Shown: positions 45,513 through 55,872, numbered from the stretch's first letter. The stretch: 64,000 bases of DNA from Lysobacteraceae bacterium PS02065 (GCA_029959555.1 JASCPI010000015.1:39004-103003); one strand, 5' to 3'. Made by a program: numbers and translations. Notes: generated by a model from the letters alone, not told the origin.

Positions 45513-47219
45513 ATGCGCCGCGACCTGCTGCCCCCCATCCTCCTGCTGGCCGCGTGTTCGGCGAGTCCGCTCGCGCACGCTGCGGTCAGCGATCCGAACT
45601 GGACCGAGACCGCGTTCTCGATCAACCGCAATTCACCGACCGACACCTCGGGCAAGCAGCACACGGGCATGGCCTGGGCGACCGACGGCAGCGACCGCCT
45701 GTTCGTGCTCGAGAAGAACGGCCGCGTGCGCGTGCTGGCGGGCGCGCTGACCACGACGACGCCGGAGTGGACGACGTTCGCGACGATGTCGCCGATCGTC
45801 ACGAGCAGCGAATGCGGCCTCATCGGCATGGCGTTCGACCCGAACTTCGCGAGCAACGGCTACGTCTACTTCTTCGTCACGGTGAGCAGTTCCGAGCAGC
45901 AGATCATCCGCTACCGCGCCGACGGCAATGTCGGCGTCGAACGCACCGTGATCATGGCCAACCTGCCGACCAACGGCGCCAATCACGACGGCGGCGGCAT
46001 CGGTTTCGCGGCCGACGGCAAGCTCTACTGGGGCATCGGCGATCTCGGCAGTGCAACCGGCGTCGACGGTGACCTCACCTCGCTCGCGGCCAAGGTCGGC
46101 CGCGCCAATCGTGACGGCTCCCTGCCGCCCGACAATCCGTTCGCCGACGGCAATGGCCCGAACAACGACTACATCTTCGCGCGAGGCGTGCGCAACCCGT
46201 TCACGATGCAGATCCAGCCGTCGACCGGGCGCATCTGGCTCAACGTAGTCGGTACCGGTTACGAGCAGATCTTCGTGATCGGCCGCGGTGACCATGCCGG
46301 CTACAACGATTACGAGAACAACCAGCCGGCGGGCTTCCTGCCACCGAAGATCAGCTACCGCACGAACGGCAGCGACACGCGCACGATCACGACCGCCGTG
46401 CGCAACGGCAACATCGCCACGTTCACGACGAGCGGCGCGCACGGCTTCCGCACCGGCGGCAACCTCTCGATCGCCAACGTCGGCAACACCACGTTCAACG
46501 GCGCCAACCAGTACGTCGCGTCGGTGCCTTCGGCGACCACGTTCACGGTGCGCCAGACCGCGGCCGATGCCTCGAGCACCGGCGGACAGGCCGTCACCCT
46601 CAACCAGGGCGGCTGCCTGACCGGCGGCGGGTTCTACGATGCCACGCTGGCCCCGGCCGAGTACCGCGGCAACTTCTTCTACGGCGACTGCAACTCGGGC
46701 CGCATCATGCGCGCGCGCATCGACACGTCGACGAACGAAGTCCTGTCGATCGACCACTGGGCGATCGGCGTGTCGTCGCAGGTCGACGTCGCGGCCGGTC
46801 CCGACGGCGCGCTGTATTACACCGGCACGGGTACCAACACGATCTTCCGCGCCGCCTACAACGCGACCAGCCAGGGCATCGTCGTCGCGAACCAGAACCT
46901 GCGCCTCGACGAAGGTGGCCAGGGCGCGACCATGATCAGCCTCGCCGTCGCGCCGACGTCGAACGTGCAGGTCAGCGTGGCACGCACCTCGGGCGACAGC
47001 GACGTCAGCGTCGCCTCCGGCGCCACGCTCACGTTCACCCCGTCGAACTGGAACCGACCACAGGCCGTGCGCTTCGCGGCCGCGGTCGACGCCGACGCGA
47101 GCGACGACGCGGCGACGATCTCGGTGTCCTCCGCAGGCCTCGCGACCGTGCCGATCAGCATCACCGTGCTCGACTTCAACCCGCCGGGCGACCTGATCTT
47201 CCGCAACGGCTTCGACTGA
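45513..47219 (+). CDS. PQQ-dependent soluble sugar dehydrogenase with an inserted domain and C-terminal GFD tag
   Basis: 568 residues from the ATG at 45513; the upstream frame to 45399 lacks a signal. Signal peptide MRRDLLPPILLLAACSASPLAHA. The six-bladed propeller typical of soluble aldose dehydrogenases follows, with the substrate-activating His158 in GANHDGGGIGF and family blocks LYWGIGDLGSATGVDG and YIFARGVRNPFTMQ. Residues about 289-365 hold an unrelated repeat-like segment (TAVRNGNIATFTTSGAHGFRTGGNLSI, ending near VTLNQ). The propeller then resumes at GCLTGGGFYDA and PAEYRGNFFYGDC. A Calx-beta-like tail leads to DLIFRNGFD at the end. It would oxidise sugars periplasmically using PQQ. 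Confidence 0.87.
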   Translation: MRRDLLPPILLLAACSASPLAHAAVSDPNWTETAFSINRNSPTDTSGKQHTGMAWATDGSDRLFVLEKNGRVRVLAGALTTTTPEWTTFATMSPIVTSSECGLIGMAFDPNFASNGYVYFFVTVSSSEQQIIRYRADGNVGVERTVIMANLPTNGANHDGGGIGFAADGKLYWGIGDLGSATGVDGDLTSLAAKVGRANRDGSLPPDNPFADGNGPNNDYIFARGVRNPFTMQIQPSTGRIWLNVVGTGYEQIFVIGRGDHAGYNDYENNQPAGFLPPKISYRTNGSDTRTITTAVRNGNIATFTTSGAHGFRTGGNLSIANVGNTTFNGANQYVASVPSATTFTVRQTAADASSTGGQAVTLNQGGCLTGGGFYDATLAPAEYRGNFFYGDCNSGRIMRARIDTSTNEVLSIDHWAIGVSSQVDVAAGPDGALYYTGTGTNTIFRAAYNATSQGIVVANQNLRLDEGGQGATMISLAVAPTSNVQVSVARTSGDSDVSVASGATLTFTPSNWNRPQAVRFAAAVDADASDDAATISVSSAGLATVPISITVLDFNPPGDLIFRNGFD

Positions 47220-47285
47220 AGCTCCACGCGACGCTCGTCGCGGCACCGGCGAACCTGCCGTCGCGACGGGCCCGGCATGCCGTGG

Positions 47286-47309
47286 CATGGCCTCCATCCG
47301 GAGGCCGTG
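47286..47309. other. Stem-loop between the PQQ dehydrogenase and imuB genes
   Basis: GGCCTCC and GGAGGCC pair perfectly around an ATCC loop, extended by three weaker pairs. No T tract follows, so its role (3-prime end of the dehydrogenase transcript or none) is uncertain. Confidence 0.35.
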
Positions 47310-47382
47310 CCCTGGCGGCACCCGCAGGTGCCTTGGCCATCCTTTTCCCGAGGGAGTTCTCGCAGGAACGTCGGCAGAGGAT

Positions 47383-47388
47383 TATGAT
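47383..47388 (+). promoter_or_regulatory. -10 box of the imuB-dnaE2 promoter
   Basis: TATGAT matches the consensus at 5 of 6 positions and lies immediately before the palindromic operator. A matching -35 hexamer is not obvious. Confidence 0.5.
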
Positions 47389-47404
47389 ACGTACATACGT
47401 ACGT
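47389..47404. promoter_or_regulatory. LexA2-like SOS operator upstream of imuB-dnaE2
   Basis: ACGTAC-ATAC-GTACGT is a perfect 6-bp inverted repeat with a 4-nt centre, 13 bp before the imuB ATG and directly after the -10 box. Its core GTAC-N4-GTAC resembles the GTACN4GTGC site I recall for Pseudomonas putida LexA2, which controls a lexA2-imuA-imuB-dnaE2 operon. The repressor itself is not in the window. Confidence 0.65.
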
Positions 47405-47417
47405 CATCCGTCCTGCC

Positions 47418-48851
47418 ATGCTCTGGCTCTGCCTGCACTGCCCCGACCTGCCGCTCGCCGCGGTCCGGCCGCATGACGCGGCGGACACGGCGGCGACGGT
47501 GCTCGTCGACGGTTCCGCGCGACAGCCGCGCGTCGTCGCGGCCGACGCCGTGGCAGCGGCGCAAGGCCTGCGCGCGGGCATGCCGCTCGCGGCGGCGCGT
47601 GCACGCCTTCCTGCACTGACCGCGCTGCGCCGCGACGCGGTCGCCGAGAAACGCCTGCTCGCCACGCTCGCGGACTGGGCTTACCGCTTCAGCGGCGAAG
47701 TCTGCCTGGCGCCGCCCGATGCGCTGCTCGTCGAAGTCGGCGCGAGCCTGTCGCTGTTCGGCGGCTGGCCCGCACTCGAGCGACGCCTGGGCGTGGAACT
47801 CGCGACGCTCGGCGTGAACATGCGCTTCGTACTCGCGCCCGTCGCGCGGGCCGCGCAGGTGCTCGCCGCGGCCGGTCGCGACCGCCTCGCCCTGCCCACG
47901 CCGGAACCGATGCTGCGCGAGCTCGCAGGCCTGCCCATCGTCCGGTCGGGACTCGAGGCGACGACCGCACGTGCGCTCGCCGGCATGGGCCTGGCCACGC
48001 TCGGCCCGGTGCTCGCGCTGCCGCGTGCCGAGCTCGCGCGCCGTATCGGCAAGGACGCCCTGCTCCATCTCGACCGTCTGCGCGGTGCCGCGCCGGAAAC
48101 CCATGCGCGCCATCACCCGGCCGTGCGCTACGAGCGCCGCTTCGAATTCGACCACCGCGTCGAATCGGTGCAGGCCCTCGCGTTCCCGCTGCAACGCCTC
48201 GTGCGCGAGTTCGCGCGCTTCCTCGTCGCACGCGACGGCGGCGTGCAACGCTTCGAACTCGTGCTCGAACACGAGCGCGGTGCGCGTACGCGCGTACCGG
48301 TCGGCCTGCTCGTCGCGCAACGCGATCCGGATCGCCTGCTCGAGTTCGCGCGTGGCCGCCTCGAACGCCTCGACCTCGTCGCGCCGGTCGAGGCGCTCGT
48401 GCTGCGCGCCGACGACCTGCCGACGCTCGCGCCGCTGCACGTGGACCTGTTCGACGACACGCGCCGCGAAGCGCTCGACTGGCCGTCGCTCGCCGAGCGC
48501 CTGCGCGCGCGGCTCGGCGACGACGCGCTGCAAGGCCTCGCCCTCGTCGCCGACCATCGCCCCGCCCACGCGTGGACGACGCGCATGCCGTCGACGACGC
48601 CCGGGAAGCGGGACGGGATCGCTGCTCCGGGCAGCGCACGCCCGCTGTGGCTGCTCGCGCGCGAAATCCCGCTCGTGCCGGCGCCGCAGGCGATCCTCGC
48701 CGGACCCGAACGCATCGAAAGCGGCTGGTGGGACGGCGGCGACGAACGTCGCGACTACTACGTCGTGCGCACGCGCGACGGCCAGCGTGCCTGGGCCTAC
48801 GTCGCAGCCGGTGCGACGCAGGGCTGGATGCTGCACGGATGGTTCGCCTGA
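47418..48851 (+). CDS. imuB: ImuB, catalytically inactive Y-family polymerase homologue of the mutasome
   Basis: 477 residues. The N-terminus [16 protein letters not shown] is the standard ImuB start; the DinB catalytic acidic residues are replaced. Y-family features remain: [23 protein letters not shown], a palm-like stretch, an HhH-like segment ([26 protein letters not shown]) and a little-finger region. The C-terminal part contains [29 protein letters not shown] and the aromatic tail of the family. ImuB links DnaE2 to the sliding clamp in SOS mutagenesis. It overlaps dnaE2 by 13 nt. No imuA is found between 47219 and this gene, where it is normally encoded. Confidence 0.95.
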   Translation: MLWLCLHCPDLPLAAVRPHDAADTAATVLVDGSARQPRVVAADAVAAAQGLRAGMPLAAARARLPALTALRRDAVAEKRLLATLADWAYRFSGEVCLAPPDALLVEVGASLSLFGGWPALERRLGVELATLGVNMRFVLAPVARAAQVLAAAGRDRLALPTPEPMLRELAGLPIVRSGLEATTARALAGMGLATLGPVLALPRAELARRIGKDALLHLDRLRGAAPETHARHHPAVRYERRFEFDHRVESVQALAFPLQRLVREFARFLVARDGGVQRFELVLEHERGARTRVPVGLLVAQRDPDRLLEFARGRLERLDLVAPVEALVLRADDLPTLAPLHVDLFDDTRREALDWPSLAERLRARLGDDALQGLALVADHRPAHAWTTRMPSTTPGKRDGIAAPGSARPLWLLAREIPLVPAPQAILAGPERIESGWWDGGDERRDYYVVRTRDGQRAWAYVAAGATQGWMLHGWFA

Positions 48852-51800
48852 GCACGCTGCCGCATCCCGCGCGGCGTGGCATCCGGCGCATCCGGGATGC
48901 CCACATGCCGCGCCTGCTGCCGCCCGGCGCGGTGCCGACGCCGTGTGTGCCGGCACCGCCCGACGAACCCGCCTACGCCGAGCTGCACGCGCTCAGCAAC
49001 TTCAGTTTCCAGCGTGGCGCCTCGGACGCCGACGAACTGTTCGAACGCGCCGCCCTGCTCGGCTACCGCGCGCTCGCGATCACCGACGAGTGCTCGATGG
49101 CCGGCATCGTGCGCGCACTCGATGCCTCCGAAGAGCACCACCTGCCGCTCGTCGTCGGCACCGAGATCCGCCTCGCCGACGGGCCCAAGCTCGTGCTGCT
49201 CGCGACGGACCACGACGGCTACAGCGACCTCTGCCGCCTCATCACGCTGGCGCGCCGGCGCAGTGCGAAGGGCGAGTACCGGCTCGTGCGCGACGACCTC
49301 GCCCTGCTCGGCGACGGCGTGCTCGTGCTGTGGCCGCCGCGCGATGGCGTGGACGATGCGGATGCGGAAGCCGCGTGGCTCGCGATGCGTTTCGCGACGC
49401 GCGCCTGGATCGCCGTCGAGCTGCACCGCGACGGCGACGACGCGGCCCGGCTCGCGCGCCTGCGCGCACTCGGCGAGCGCCATGCGCTGCCGCTCGTCGC
49501 GAGCGGCGACGTGCACATGCACGCACGCGGCCGCCGCGCACTGCAGGACGTCATGACTGCGATCCGCCTCGGCTGCACGGTCGCCGAAGCCGGCCATGCG
49601 CTGTTCCCGAACGGCGAGCGCCACCTGCGCCGGCGTCGCGACCTCGCCACACTGTATCCGCAGGAGCTTCTGGACGAGAGCGTGCGGATTGCGGAGCGGT
49701 GCATCGCGTTCGAATTGAGGGGAATCAATTACGTCTATCCGAGCGAACTCGTGCCGCCGGGACTCACGGCGAGCGAACACCTGCGCGCACTGACGTACAC
49801 AGGTGCCGCCGTACGATGGCCTGGCGGTATGCCACCAGGCATTCCCCAGCAGCTCGAGCACGAGCTCGCACTCATCGAAAAGCTCAAGTACGAGCACTTC
49901 TTCCTCACGGTGGAAGACATCGTGCGCTGGGCTCGTGAACAAGACCCGCCCATTCTCTGCCAAGGCCGCGGCTCATCGGCCAACTCGGCAGTCTGCTACG
50001 CACTCGGCATCACGGCCGTGCGTCCCGAAGACGGCAACCTGCTGTTCGAACGCTTCCTGTCCATCGAGCGAAACGAACCACCCGACATCGACGTCGACTT
50101 CGAGCACGACCGCCGCGAGGAGGTGATCCAGTACGTGTTCGGCAAGTACGGCCGCGAGCGTGCCGCGATCGCCGCAACCGTGATCCGCTACCGCGGCAAG
50201 AGTGCCGCGCGTGACGTCGGTCGCGCGCTCGGCTTCGGCGAGGACGAACTCGGCCCGCTCAGCGATGCCCATGCCTATGCGAACGGCGAGGCACCGCTCG
50301 ACGAGCTGCTCGCCGAGCGCGGTTTCGATCCTTCCTCTGAGGCGATCCGGCGCTTCATCGTGCTCGTCGGCGAGCTGCGCGGATTCCCGCGCCACCTGTC
50401 GCAGCACGTCGGCGGCTTCGTCATTTCCGAGCACGCGCTGCACACGCTCGTGCCGGTCGAGAACGCGGCGATGGACGAACGCACGATCATCCAGTGGGAC
50501 AAGGACGACCTCGAGTCGATGCACCTGCTCAAGGTCGATTGCCTCGCGCTCGGCATGCTGAGCTGCCTGCGCCGCTGCTTCGACCTGCTGCGTCGCCACG
50601 AGGCGCTGGAACTGGAGCTCTACAGGATCCCGGACGACGACGAGGCGACCTACGACATGATCTGCCGCGCCGACACGATCGGCGTGTTCCAGATCGAGTC
50701 GCGCGCGCAGATGTCGATGCTGCCGCGCCTGCGCCCACGCGAGTTCTACGACCTCGTCGTGCAGATCGCGATCGTGCGGCCCGGCCCGATCCAGGGCGGC
50801 ATGGTGCATCCCTACCTGCGCCGCCGACAGGGTGAAGATGCCGAATACCCGCAGTCGCGCGAGGAACGCGAGCGTGGCGTCGTCAATCCCGAGGTGATGA
50901 AAGTGCTCGGGCGCACGCTCGGCGTGCCGATCTTCCAGGAGCAGGTCATGAAGCTGATCCAGGTCATCGCCGGCTTCACGCCGGGGCGCGCCGACGCGCT
51001 GCGCCGCGCGATGGCGGCATGGAAGCGCAAGGGTGGCCTCGAACCGTTCCGCGACGAGATCCGCGAGGGCATGCTCGCGAACGGCTACGACGAGGACTAC
51101 TTCGAGCGCATCTTCCAGCAGATCCTCGGCTTCGGCGAATACGGTTTCCCCGAATCGCATTCGGCCAGCTTCGCGCATCTCGCCTACGCTTCGTCGTGGA
51201 TCAAGTGCCACCACCCGGCGATCTTCACCTGCGCGCTGCTCAACTCGTTGCCGATGGGTTTCTACGCCCCCGCGCAGCTCGTACGCGACGTGCAGCGCCA
51301 CGGCGTGCGCGTGCTGCCGGTCGACGTCACGGCGAGCGAGTGGGACTGCACGCTCGAGCGCGCCAAGTCGCGCGAGGGCGATCCGCAAGCCGAAGGCGCG
51401 CTGATGCTGAGGCTCGGTTTCTCGCGCCTGACCGGCTGCGGCGAGGCGATCGCGCGGCGCATCGTCGAGGCACGTGCCGACGCACCGTTCCGCGACGTCG
51501 CCGACCTCGTGCGGCGTGCGCGCCTGTCGGTGCGCGAACGCGGCCTGCTCGCCGATGCCGATGCCTTGCGTGCATTCGGCGCGCACCGCCATCAGGCGCG
51601 CTGGGCCGTCGGCGGCGCGGAACCACCTCCGCCCGTGCTCGACGGCGCCGCCGTGCACGAGGATGCGGTCGACCTCGTCGCACCGACGCTGCGCGACGAT
51701 GTGCACGCCGACTGGGCCGCGCAGGGCTTCTCGCTGCGCCGCCATCCGCTCGCGTTCGCGCGCGAGGCGCTGGCGCGCGAGCGCATGCTGCGCGCACGCG

Positions 51801-52105
51801 AGATCCAGACCACGCCGCACGGGCGCCACGTGCGCTGCGCGGGCCTCGTCACGGTGCGGCAACGCCCGGGCACCGCGAAAGGTGTGACCTTCGTGACGCT
51901 CGAAGACGAGACCGGCGTCGTCAACGTGATCGTCTGGCAGGACGTCGCGCGCGAGCAGCGTCGCGTGCTGCTCGACAGCGTCGTGCTCGGCGTGGAAGGC
52001 GTCATGCAGGCGAGCCAGGGCGTGCGCCACGTCGTCGCACATCGCCTGCTCGACCTCGGCGCGCTGCTGCCCGGCGTCGGATCGGCTTCGCGCGACTTCC
52101 ATTGA
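48839..52105 (+). CDS. dnaE2: Error-prone DNA polymerase DnaE2
   Basis: 1088 residues from ATG 48839, close to the 1050-1080 usual for DnaE2. The frame continues upstream but runs over imuB, so the overlapping ATG is chosen. The N-terminal PHP domain ([31 protein letters not shown]), the polymerase palm with [17 protein letters not shown] and [28 protein letters not shown], the finger segment, then an OB-fold ([36 protein letters not shown]) are all present. Synthesises across lesions as part of the ImuB/DnaE2 mutasome in the SOS response. Translation is coupled to imuB. Likely repressed at the palindrome upstream of imuB. Confidence 0.97.
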   Translation: MVRLSTLPHPARRGIRRIRDAHMPRLLPPGAVPTPCVPAPPDEPAYAELHALSNFSFQRGASDADELFERAALLGYRALAITDECSMAGIVRALDASEEHHLPLVVGTEIRLADGPKLVLLATDHDGYSDLCRLITLARRRSAKGEYRLVRDDLALLGDGVLVLWPPRDGVDDADAEAAWLAMRFATRAWIAVELHRDGDDAARLARLRALGERHALPLVASGDVHMHARGRRALQDVMTAIRLGCTVAEAGHALFPNGERHLRRRRDLATLYPQELLDESVRIAERCIAFELRGINYVYPSELVPPGLTASEHLRALTYTGAAVRWPGGMPPGIPQQLEHELALIEKLKYEHFFLTVEDIVRWAREQDPPILCQGRGSSANSAVCYALGITAVRPEDGNLLFERFLSIERNEPPDIDVDFEHDRREEVIQYVFGKYGRERAAIAATVIRYRGKSAARDVGRALGFGEDELGPLSDAHAYANGEAPLDELLAERGFDPSSEAIRRFIVLVGELRGFPRHLSQHVGGFVISEHALHTLVPVENAAMDERTIIQWDKDDLESMHLLKVDCLALGMLSCLRRCFDLLRRHEALELELYRIPDDDEATYDMICRADTIGVFQIESRAQMSMLPRLRPREFYDLVVQIAIVRPGPIQGGMVHPYLRRRQGEDAEYPQSREERERGVVNPEVMKVLGRTLGVPIFQEQVMKLIQVIAGFTPGRADALRRAMAAWKRKGGLEPFRDEIREGMLANGYDEDYFERIFQQILGFGEYGFPESHSASFAHLAYASSWIKCHHPAIFTCALLNSLPMGFYAPAQLVRDVQRHGVRVLPVDVTASEWDCTLERAKSREGDPQAEGALMLRLGFSRLTGCGEAIARRIVEARADAPFRDVADLVRRARLSVRERGLLADADALRAFGAHRHQARWAVGGAEPPPPVLDGAAVHEDAVDLVAPTLRDDVHADWAAQGFSLRRHPLAFAREALARERMLRAREIQTTPHGRHVRCAGLVTVRQRPGTAKGVTFVTLEDETGVVNVIVWQDVAREQRRVLLDSVVLGVEGVMQASQGVRHVVAHRLLDLGALLPGVGSASRDFH

Positions 52106-52256
52106 GGATGCACGCCCGCACGACAACGTGCTCCACCAGGTTTCCACGGACTTGCCCGCGATCCGCCACAAACGCACGCAAGCGTGCCATCTGCGCACGC
52201 GATCCTGATCTCCGTCGGTCGCAACGGCGGCCACATCACCCAACGGAGAGGATTCC

Positions 52257-52535
52257 ATGAAGACGTCGTGCCTGCTGTCCCTGCTCATGCTCGCCAGCCT
52301 CGAGGCGCATGCCGCCGGCCAGCGCAAGCCGTGTGAGGACCTGCAACGCGAGATCGCCGCGAAGATCGACGCACGTGGCGTCGCCGCCTACACGCTCGAG
52401 GTCGTCACGCCCGAGGCGGTCGGTGAGGCACGTGTCGTCGGCAGCTGCGACGGCGGCACGCGCCGCATCACGTATGTGCGCCAGGCCGTCGAGGCGCCGC
52501 GTGCGCTGGCCGCGGTACAGGCCACGCGCGACTGA
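52257..52535 (+). CDS. Small exported DUF1161 protein
   Basis: 92 residues; GGAGAGG precedes the ATG. A signal peptide (MKTSCLLSLLMLASLEAHAA) is followed by the DUF1161 pattern KPCEDLQREIAAKIDARGVAAYTLEVV and GEARVVGSCDGGTRRITYVR, with two cysteines that could pair. This small periplasmic family has no known function. A palindromic element follows it. Confidence 0.85.
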   Translation: MKTSCLLSLLMLASLEAHAAGQRKPCEDLQREIAAKIDARGVAAYTLEVVTPEAVGEARVVGSCDGGTRRITYVRQAVEAPRALAAVQATRD

Positions 52536-52571
52536 AACTTTCCCTTCCCGCCATCGGCGTGCCGTGCAACG

Positions 52572-52642
52572 CCGGGTCGGATTCGCAGTTGCTGCTGCCC
52601 CCAGGCATCGGGACCCACCCGGAAGAAGCGACTCCGACCCGG
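52572..52642. repeat. REP-like palindromic element, type C
   Basis: CCGGGTCGGATTCGC (52572-52586) and GCGACTCCGACCCGG (52628-52642) pair at 14 of 15 positions around a 41-nt loop. It has the same architecture and size as copies A and B but a different sequence. It lies between convergent genes. Confidence 0.62.
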
Positions 52643-52711
52643 TTTCCCGCCTTCGATTCCGCATCGCCACGGAAGGCCCGACACCGCCCGGACGGCGGCC
52701 CACGCCCGCGC

Positions 52712-53377
52712 TCAGTTGAGCGCGGAGCGTCCTCGGCGCGTCATGCGGCGCGCCTCTTCCCAGGTTCCGTCGTCGACCACCTCATGGGCATCGCACATCG
52801 CGATCGCCGCATCGGCGACCTTGGCCGTGTCGAGGTAGACGTAGCCGGCGATGCCGACCGAACCGAGGATCGGGAACCAGCGCGTGACGATGCGGCTCGC
52901 GCCGCGTTGCGCGATGCGCAGCGCGATCTTGTTGGCGATCGCGTACAACGCCGACAGCGGCGCGCGACGCACGAGGTAACGCTCGCCGGCGCGGATCACG
53001 ATGTCGCGGAACGCGCCCGCAGCCGTGTGGCCGAACAGGCAGTACAGCATGTGCTCGCGCGTCAGCAGGTCCGTGCGGCCGTAGGCACCGGCAATGTCGG
53101 CGACCATCTGACGCTGCATGCGCCAAACCGACACCAGCTCGGGTCCGATCGTGAGCCAACCGAGCGCTCCGGGCGGCAGCGACAGCGCACCGGCCAGCGA
53201 AGCCGTCGCGATCGAAGCGCGCGAGGCGATGATGCGCGAGCGCGAAGCCGGGTCCTCTTGCGCCGCCTCGCGGCTCGGCGGCACGCTGCCGACGAGCTCC
53301 AGGATCTGTTCGGTATAGGGGGTCTGCTCCGGCGGTACGCGCGAAGCGAAGCGCGTGCTGGTCGACAGGGTCGGCAT
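52712..53377 (-). CDS. EcsC-like protein
   Basis: 221 residues from the ATG at 53377, which has GAGGAG 6 nt upstream. An N-terminal polar segment is followed by an Ala/Gly-rich hydrophobic portion with GALSLPPGALGWLTIGPELVSVWRMQRQMVADIAGAYGRTDLL, the main EcsC-family feature, and a second hydrophobic region (IVTRWFPILGSVGIAGYVYLDTAKVADAAI). EcsC was first noted beside an ABC transporter in Bacillus; its function is not established. It lies 90 bp downstream of the aminotransferase gene on the same strand. Confidence 0.75.
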   Translation of the reverse strand: MPTLSTSTRFASRVPPEQTPYTEQILELVGSVPPSREAAQEDPASRSRIIASRASIATASLAGALSLPPGALGWLTIGPELVSVWRMQRQMVADIAGAYGRTDLLTREHMLYCLFGHTAAGAFRDIVIRAGERYLVRRAPLSALYAIANKIALRIAQRGASRIVTRWFPILGSVGIAGYVYLDTAKVADAAIAMCDAHEVVDDGTWEEARRMTRRGRSALN

Positions 53378-53467
53378 GGTCGGCTCCTCGAACGGCGATG
53401 ACCACGCCGTTGTCACCGATGCCGCGCGAACCCGCCGTGAACACGGCGGATCCGCGCGCGTGCCGGT

Positions 53468-54592
53468 TCAGGCCGCCTTGCGGCCGAGGCACTCGGCGAG
53501 CGCGCCGACCACGCGATCGACGTTGCCCGGCGTGCTGCCGGCGCCCATGAGACCGATGCGCCAGATCTTGCCGGCGAGTTCGCCGAGCCCGGCGCCGATC
53601 TCGATCGAGAAATCGTTGAGCAGGCGACGGCGCACGCCGGCCTCGTCGACGCCGTCGGGCACCTTGACCGCGTTGAGCTGCGGCAGGCGCGCGGCTTCCG
53701 CGACGAGCAGGTCCAGGCCGATCGCAGCGAGGCCGTCGCGCAGGCGCAGGTGGTTGTCGCGATGGCGCGCGAACGCGGCCTCGAGGCCTTCTTCCTGCAG
53801 GCCGAGCAAGGCCTCGTGCAGCGCGTAGAGCATGTTGATCGGCGCGGTGTGGTGGTAGGCGCGCGCACCGCTGCCCTGCCAGTACCCCATGACGAGGCCG
53901 AGATCGAGGAACCAGCTCTGCACGGGCGTCTTGCGCGAGGTGATGACCTCGACCGCGCGCGCGCTGAACGTCACCGGCGACAGGCCCGGCGGTGCCGACA
54001 GGCACTTCTGCGAGCCCGAGTAGATCGCGTCGGCGCCCCAGGCGTCGGCGAGCACCGGGATGCCGCCGAGGCTCGTGACGGCGTCGACGATCGCGAGCGC
54101 GCCGTGCTCGCGCGCGAGCCGGCAAAGTGCCGCCGCATCGGACTGCACGCCGGTCGAGGTTTCCGCATGCACGAACGCGAGCGCCTTGGCACCGGGATTC
54201 GCGCGCAGCGCGGCCTCGACCTTGTCGAGATCGATCGCGGTGCCGAACGCGTCCTCCACCATGACCGCGGTCGCGCCGGCACGCACGACGTTCTCGCGCA
54301 TGCGCGCACCGAACACGCCGTTGCGGCAGACCACGACCGTGTCGCCCGGCTCGATCAGGTTGACGAACGCGGTCTCCATGCCGGCCGAGCCCGGTGCGGA
54401 CACCGGCAGCGTCAGCGCATTGCCGGTCTGGAACGCGAAACGCAGCAGCTCCTTGAGCTCGTCCATCATGCCCACGAAGCGCGGATCGAGATGGCCGATG
54501 GTCGGGCGCGCGAGCGCGTCGAGGATGCGGCGCGGCACCGGCGACGGACCGGGGCCGAGGAGGAGCACGTCGGGCGGATCGAAACGGGGCAT
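53468..54592 (-). CDS. Class V aminotransferase (serine-pyruvate/alanine-glyoxylate type)
   Basis: 374 residues from the ATG at 54592, which has a GAAGG site; a GTG at 54601 is also in frame. The start LLLGPGPSPVPRRILDALARPTIGHLDPRF is the signature of this group. The PLP lysine is in IYSGSQKCLSAPPGLSPV and the substrate/cofactor loop in VHAETSTGVQSD. It transfers amino groups between alanine or serine and glyoxylate or pyruvate. It follows the FAD monooxygenase gene by about 40 bp, so those two genes may be an operon with the EcsC-like gene. Confidence 0.92.
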   Translation of the reverse strand: MPRFDPPDVLLLGPGPSPVPRRILDALARPTIGHLDPRFVGMMDELKELLRFAFQTGNALTLPVSAPGSAGMETAFVNLIEPGDTVVVCRNGVFGARMRENVVRAGATAVMVEDAFGTAIDLDKVEAALRANPGAKALAFVHAETSTGVQSDAAALCRLAREHGALAIVDAVTSLGGIPVLADAWGADAIYSGSQKCLSAPPGLSPVTFSARAVEVITSRKTPVQSWFLDLGLVMGYWQGSGARAYHHTAPINMLYALHEALLGLQEEGLEAAFARHRDNHLRLRDGLAAIGLDLLVAEAARLPQLNAVKVPDGVDEAGVRRRLLNDFSIEIGAGLGELAGKIWRIGLMGAGSTPGNVDRVVGALAECLGRKAA

Positions 54593-54633
54593 CACGGGCA
54601 CCTTCGCCGGGGGACGGATCGGGCCAGTCTACG

Positions 54634-55872
54634 TCAGCCGCCGCGTGCCCCGGCGAGCACCTGGAGGAATGCGTCAGCAAGCCGCAGCTGGCCGAAGAAG
54701 CCGTGCTGGGTGCCGCTGAGCACGCGCAGCATCTGGGTCCGGCCCGGCGGCAGGCGGCCCATCGGCAGGAACGCGAGGTCGCGCAGGCGCGCGGCGAGGC
54801 CGCGCTCGGACTGGAACAGCGGCGTCAGCCAGCGGCTCCAGCGGTGGTAGATCGCGACATGACGACGCCGCACATCGGCGTAGGCCGCGAGCGCTGCACC
54901 GACATCGTCCTGCGCGCGCAACGCGTCGCGCAGCGCGAGCGCGTCGAGCAAGGCCATGTTGACGCCCTGCCCGAGCTGCGGGCTCATCGCGTGCGCGGCA
55001 TCGCCGGCGAGCACGACGCGCCCGTGGTGCCAGCGTGCCGGCAGGCTGTCGCGGTAGGCGGCACGCGCGAGCTGCAAGGGTTCGACGAGATCGGCCACGT
55101 AGGGCACCAGCTCGGGCCACAGGGTCCCGACCTCCTCGCGCCAGGCCGCCATCGCTTCGCGCGTGCCGGCCGCGGTCGAGGCGGACGGCAGACTCCAGAA
55201 GAAGCTCACCTTCGGCGTCGCGTCGCCGGGCCGCGTGCCGACCGGCAGCATGCCGATCATGCGGTTGGCGAGCCGGTAGCGCTGGCGCAACTCGTTCGGG
55301 AACGGCCAGTCGGCTTCGGGCACGAGGCACCACAAGGCACCCCACGGATACGGGCGGTCGAGCCGGGGCGGGCCGAGCCGCGCGCGCAGGCAGGACTGCG
55401 CGCCATCGGCGGCGGCGACGAGGTCGAACGGCCCGTGGCGCTGGCCTCGCGCGTCGCGCAGCCAGCGGTCGTCATCCTCGATGGCGGTGATGCGGCAACC
55501 CGCATGCAGGGTCTCGGGCATGCCGTCCGCACCGGCGAGGATCGCGAACAACGCACCACGCTGCATCGCGAGCCCGTACAGGCGCGTGTCGAGGTCGGCG
55601 TAGCGCATGTCCATGACGCGCCGGCCGCGTGGGTTGTCGCCGTGCAGGCGATCGATGCGGCGCCCGTGCGCGAGCGCGGCATCGAGCAGGCCCATGTCCC
55701 AGAGCACCGAGAGTCCGGTCGGCTGCACGAGCACGCCGGCGCCGATCGGCCCCGGACGTTCGGCCTGCTCGAACACCTCGACGCGATGGCCGTCGCGCGC
55801 GAGCAGCAGCGCGAGCGCCTGCCCGGCCGTGCCGTAGCCGACGATGGCGATGTGGAGCGGTGTCGCAGCCAA
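54634..55872 (-). CDS. FAD-dependent monooxygenase (aromatic-hydroxylase type)
   Basis: 412 residues. The dinucleotide site HIAIVGYGTAGQALALLLARDGHRVEVFEQA and the later GDAAHAMSPQLGQGVNMALLDALALRDAL are diagnostic of flavin-dependent aromatic hydroxylases such as UbiH/salicylate hydroxylase. The middle motif LVAAADGAQSCLR (DG) is present. Substrate unknown. Upstream of the aminotransferase gene and divergent from the PNPOx-like gene across about 126 bp. Confidence 0.92.
   Translation of the reverse strand: MAATPLHIAIVGYGTAGQALALLLARDGHRVEVFEQAERPGPIGAGVLVQPTGLSVLWDMGLLDAALAHGRRIDRLHGDNPRGRRVMDMRYADLDTRLYGLAMQRGALFAILAGADGMPETLHAGCRITAIEDDDRWLRDARGQRHGPFDLVAAADGAQSCLRARLGPPRLDRPYPWGALWCLVPEADWPFPNELRQRYRLANRMIGMLPVGTRPGDATPKVSFFWSLPSASTAAGTREAMAAWREEVGTLWPELVPYVADLVEPLQLARAAYRDSLPARWHHGRVVLAGDAAHAMSPQLGQGVNMALLDALALRDALRAQDDVGAALAAYADVRRRHVAIYHRWSRWLTPLFQSERGLAARLRDLAFLPMGRLPPGRTQMLRVLSGTQHGFFGQLRLADAFLQVLAGARGG

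Noticed and set aside
47418..48851. imuB interpreted as an active Y-family polymerase (DinB-like)
   Set aside because: The catalytic acidic residues are missing and the gene overlaps dnaE2, as for ImuB.
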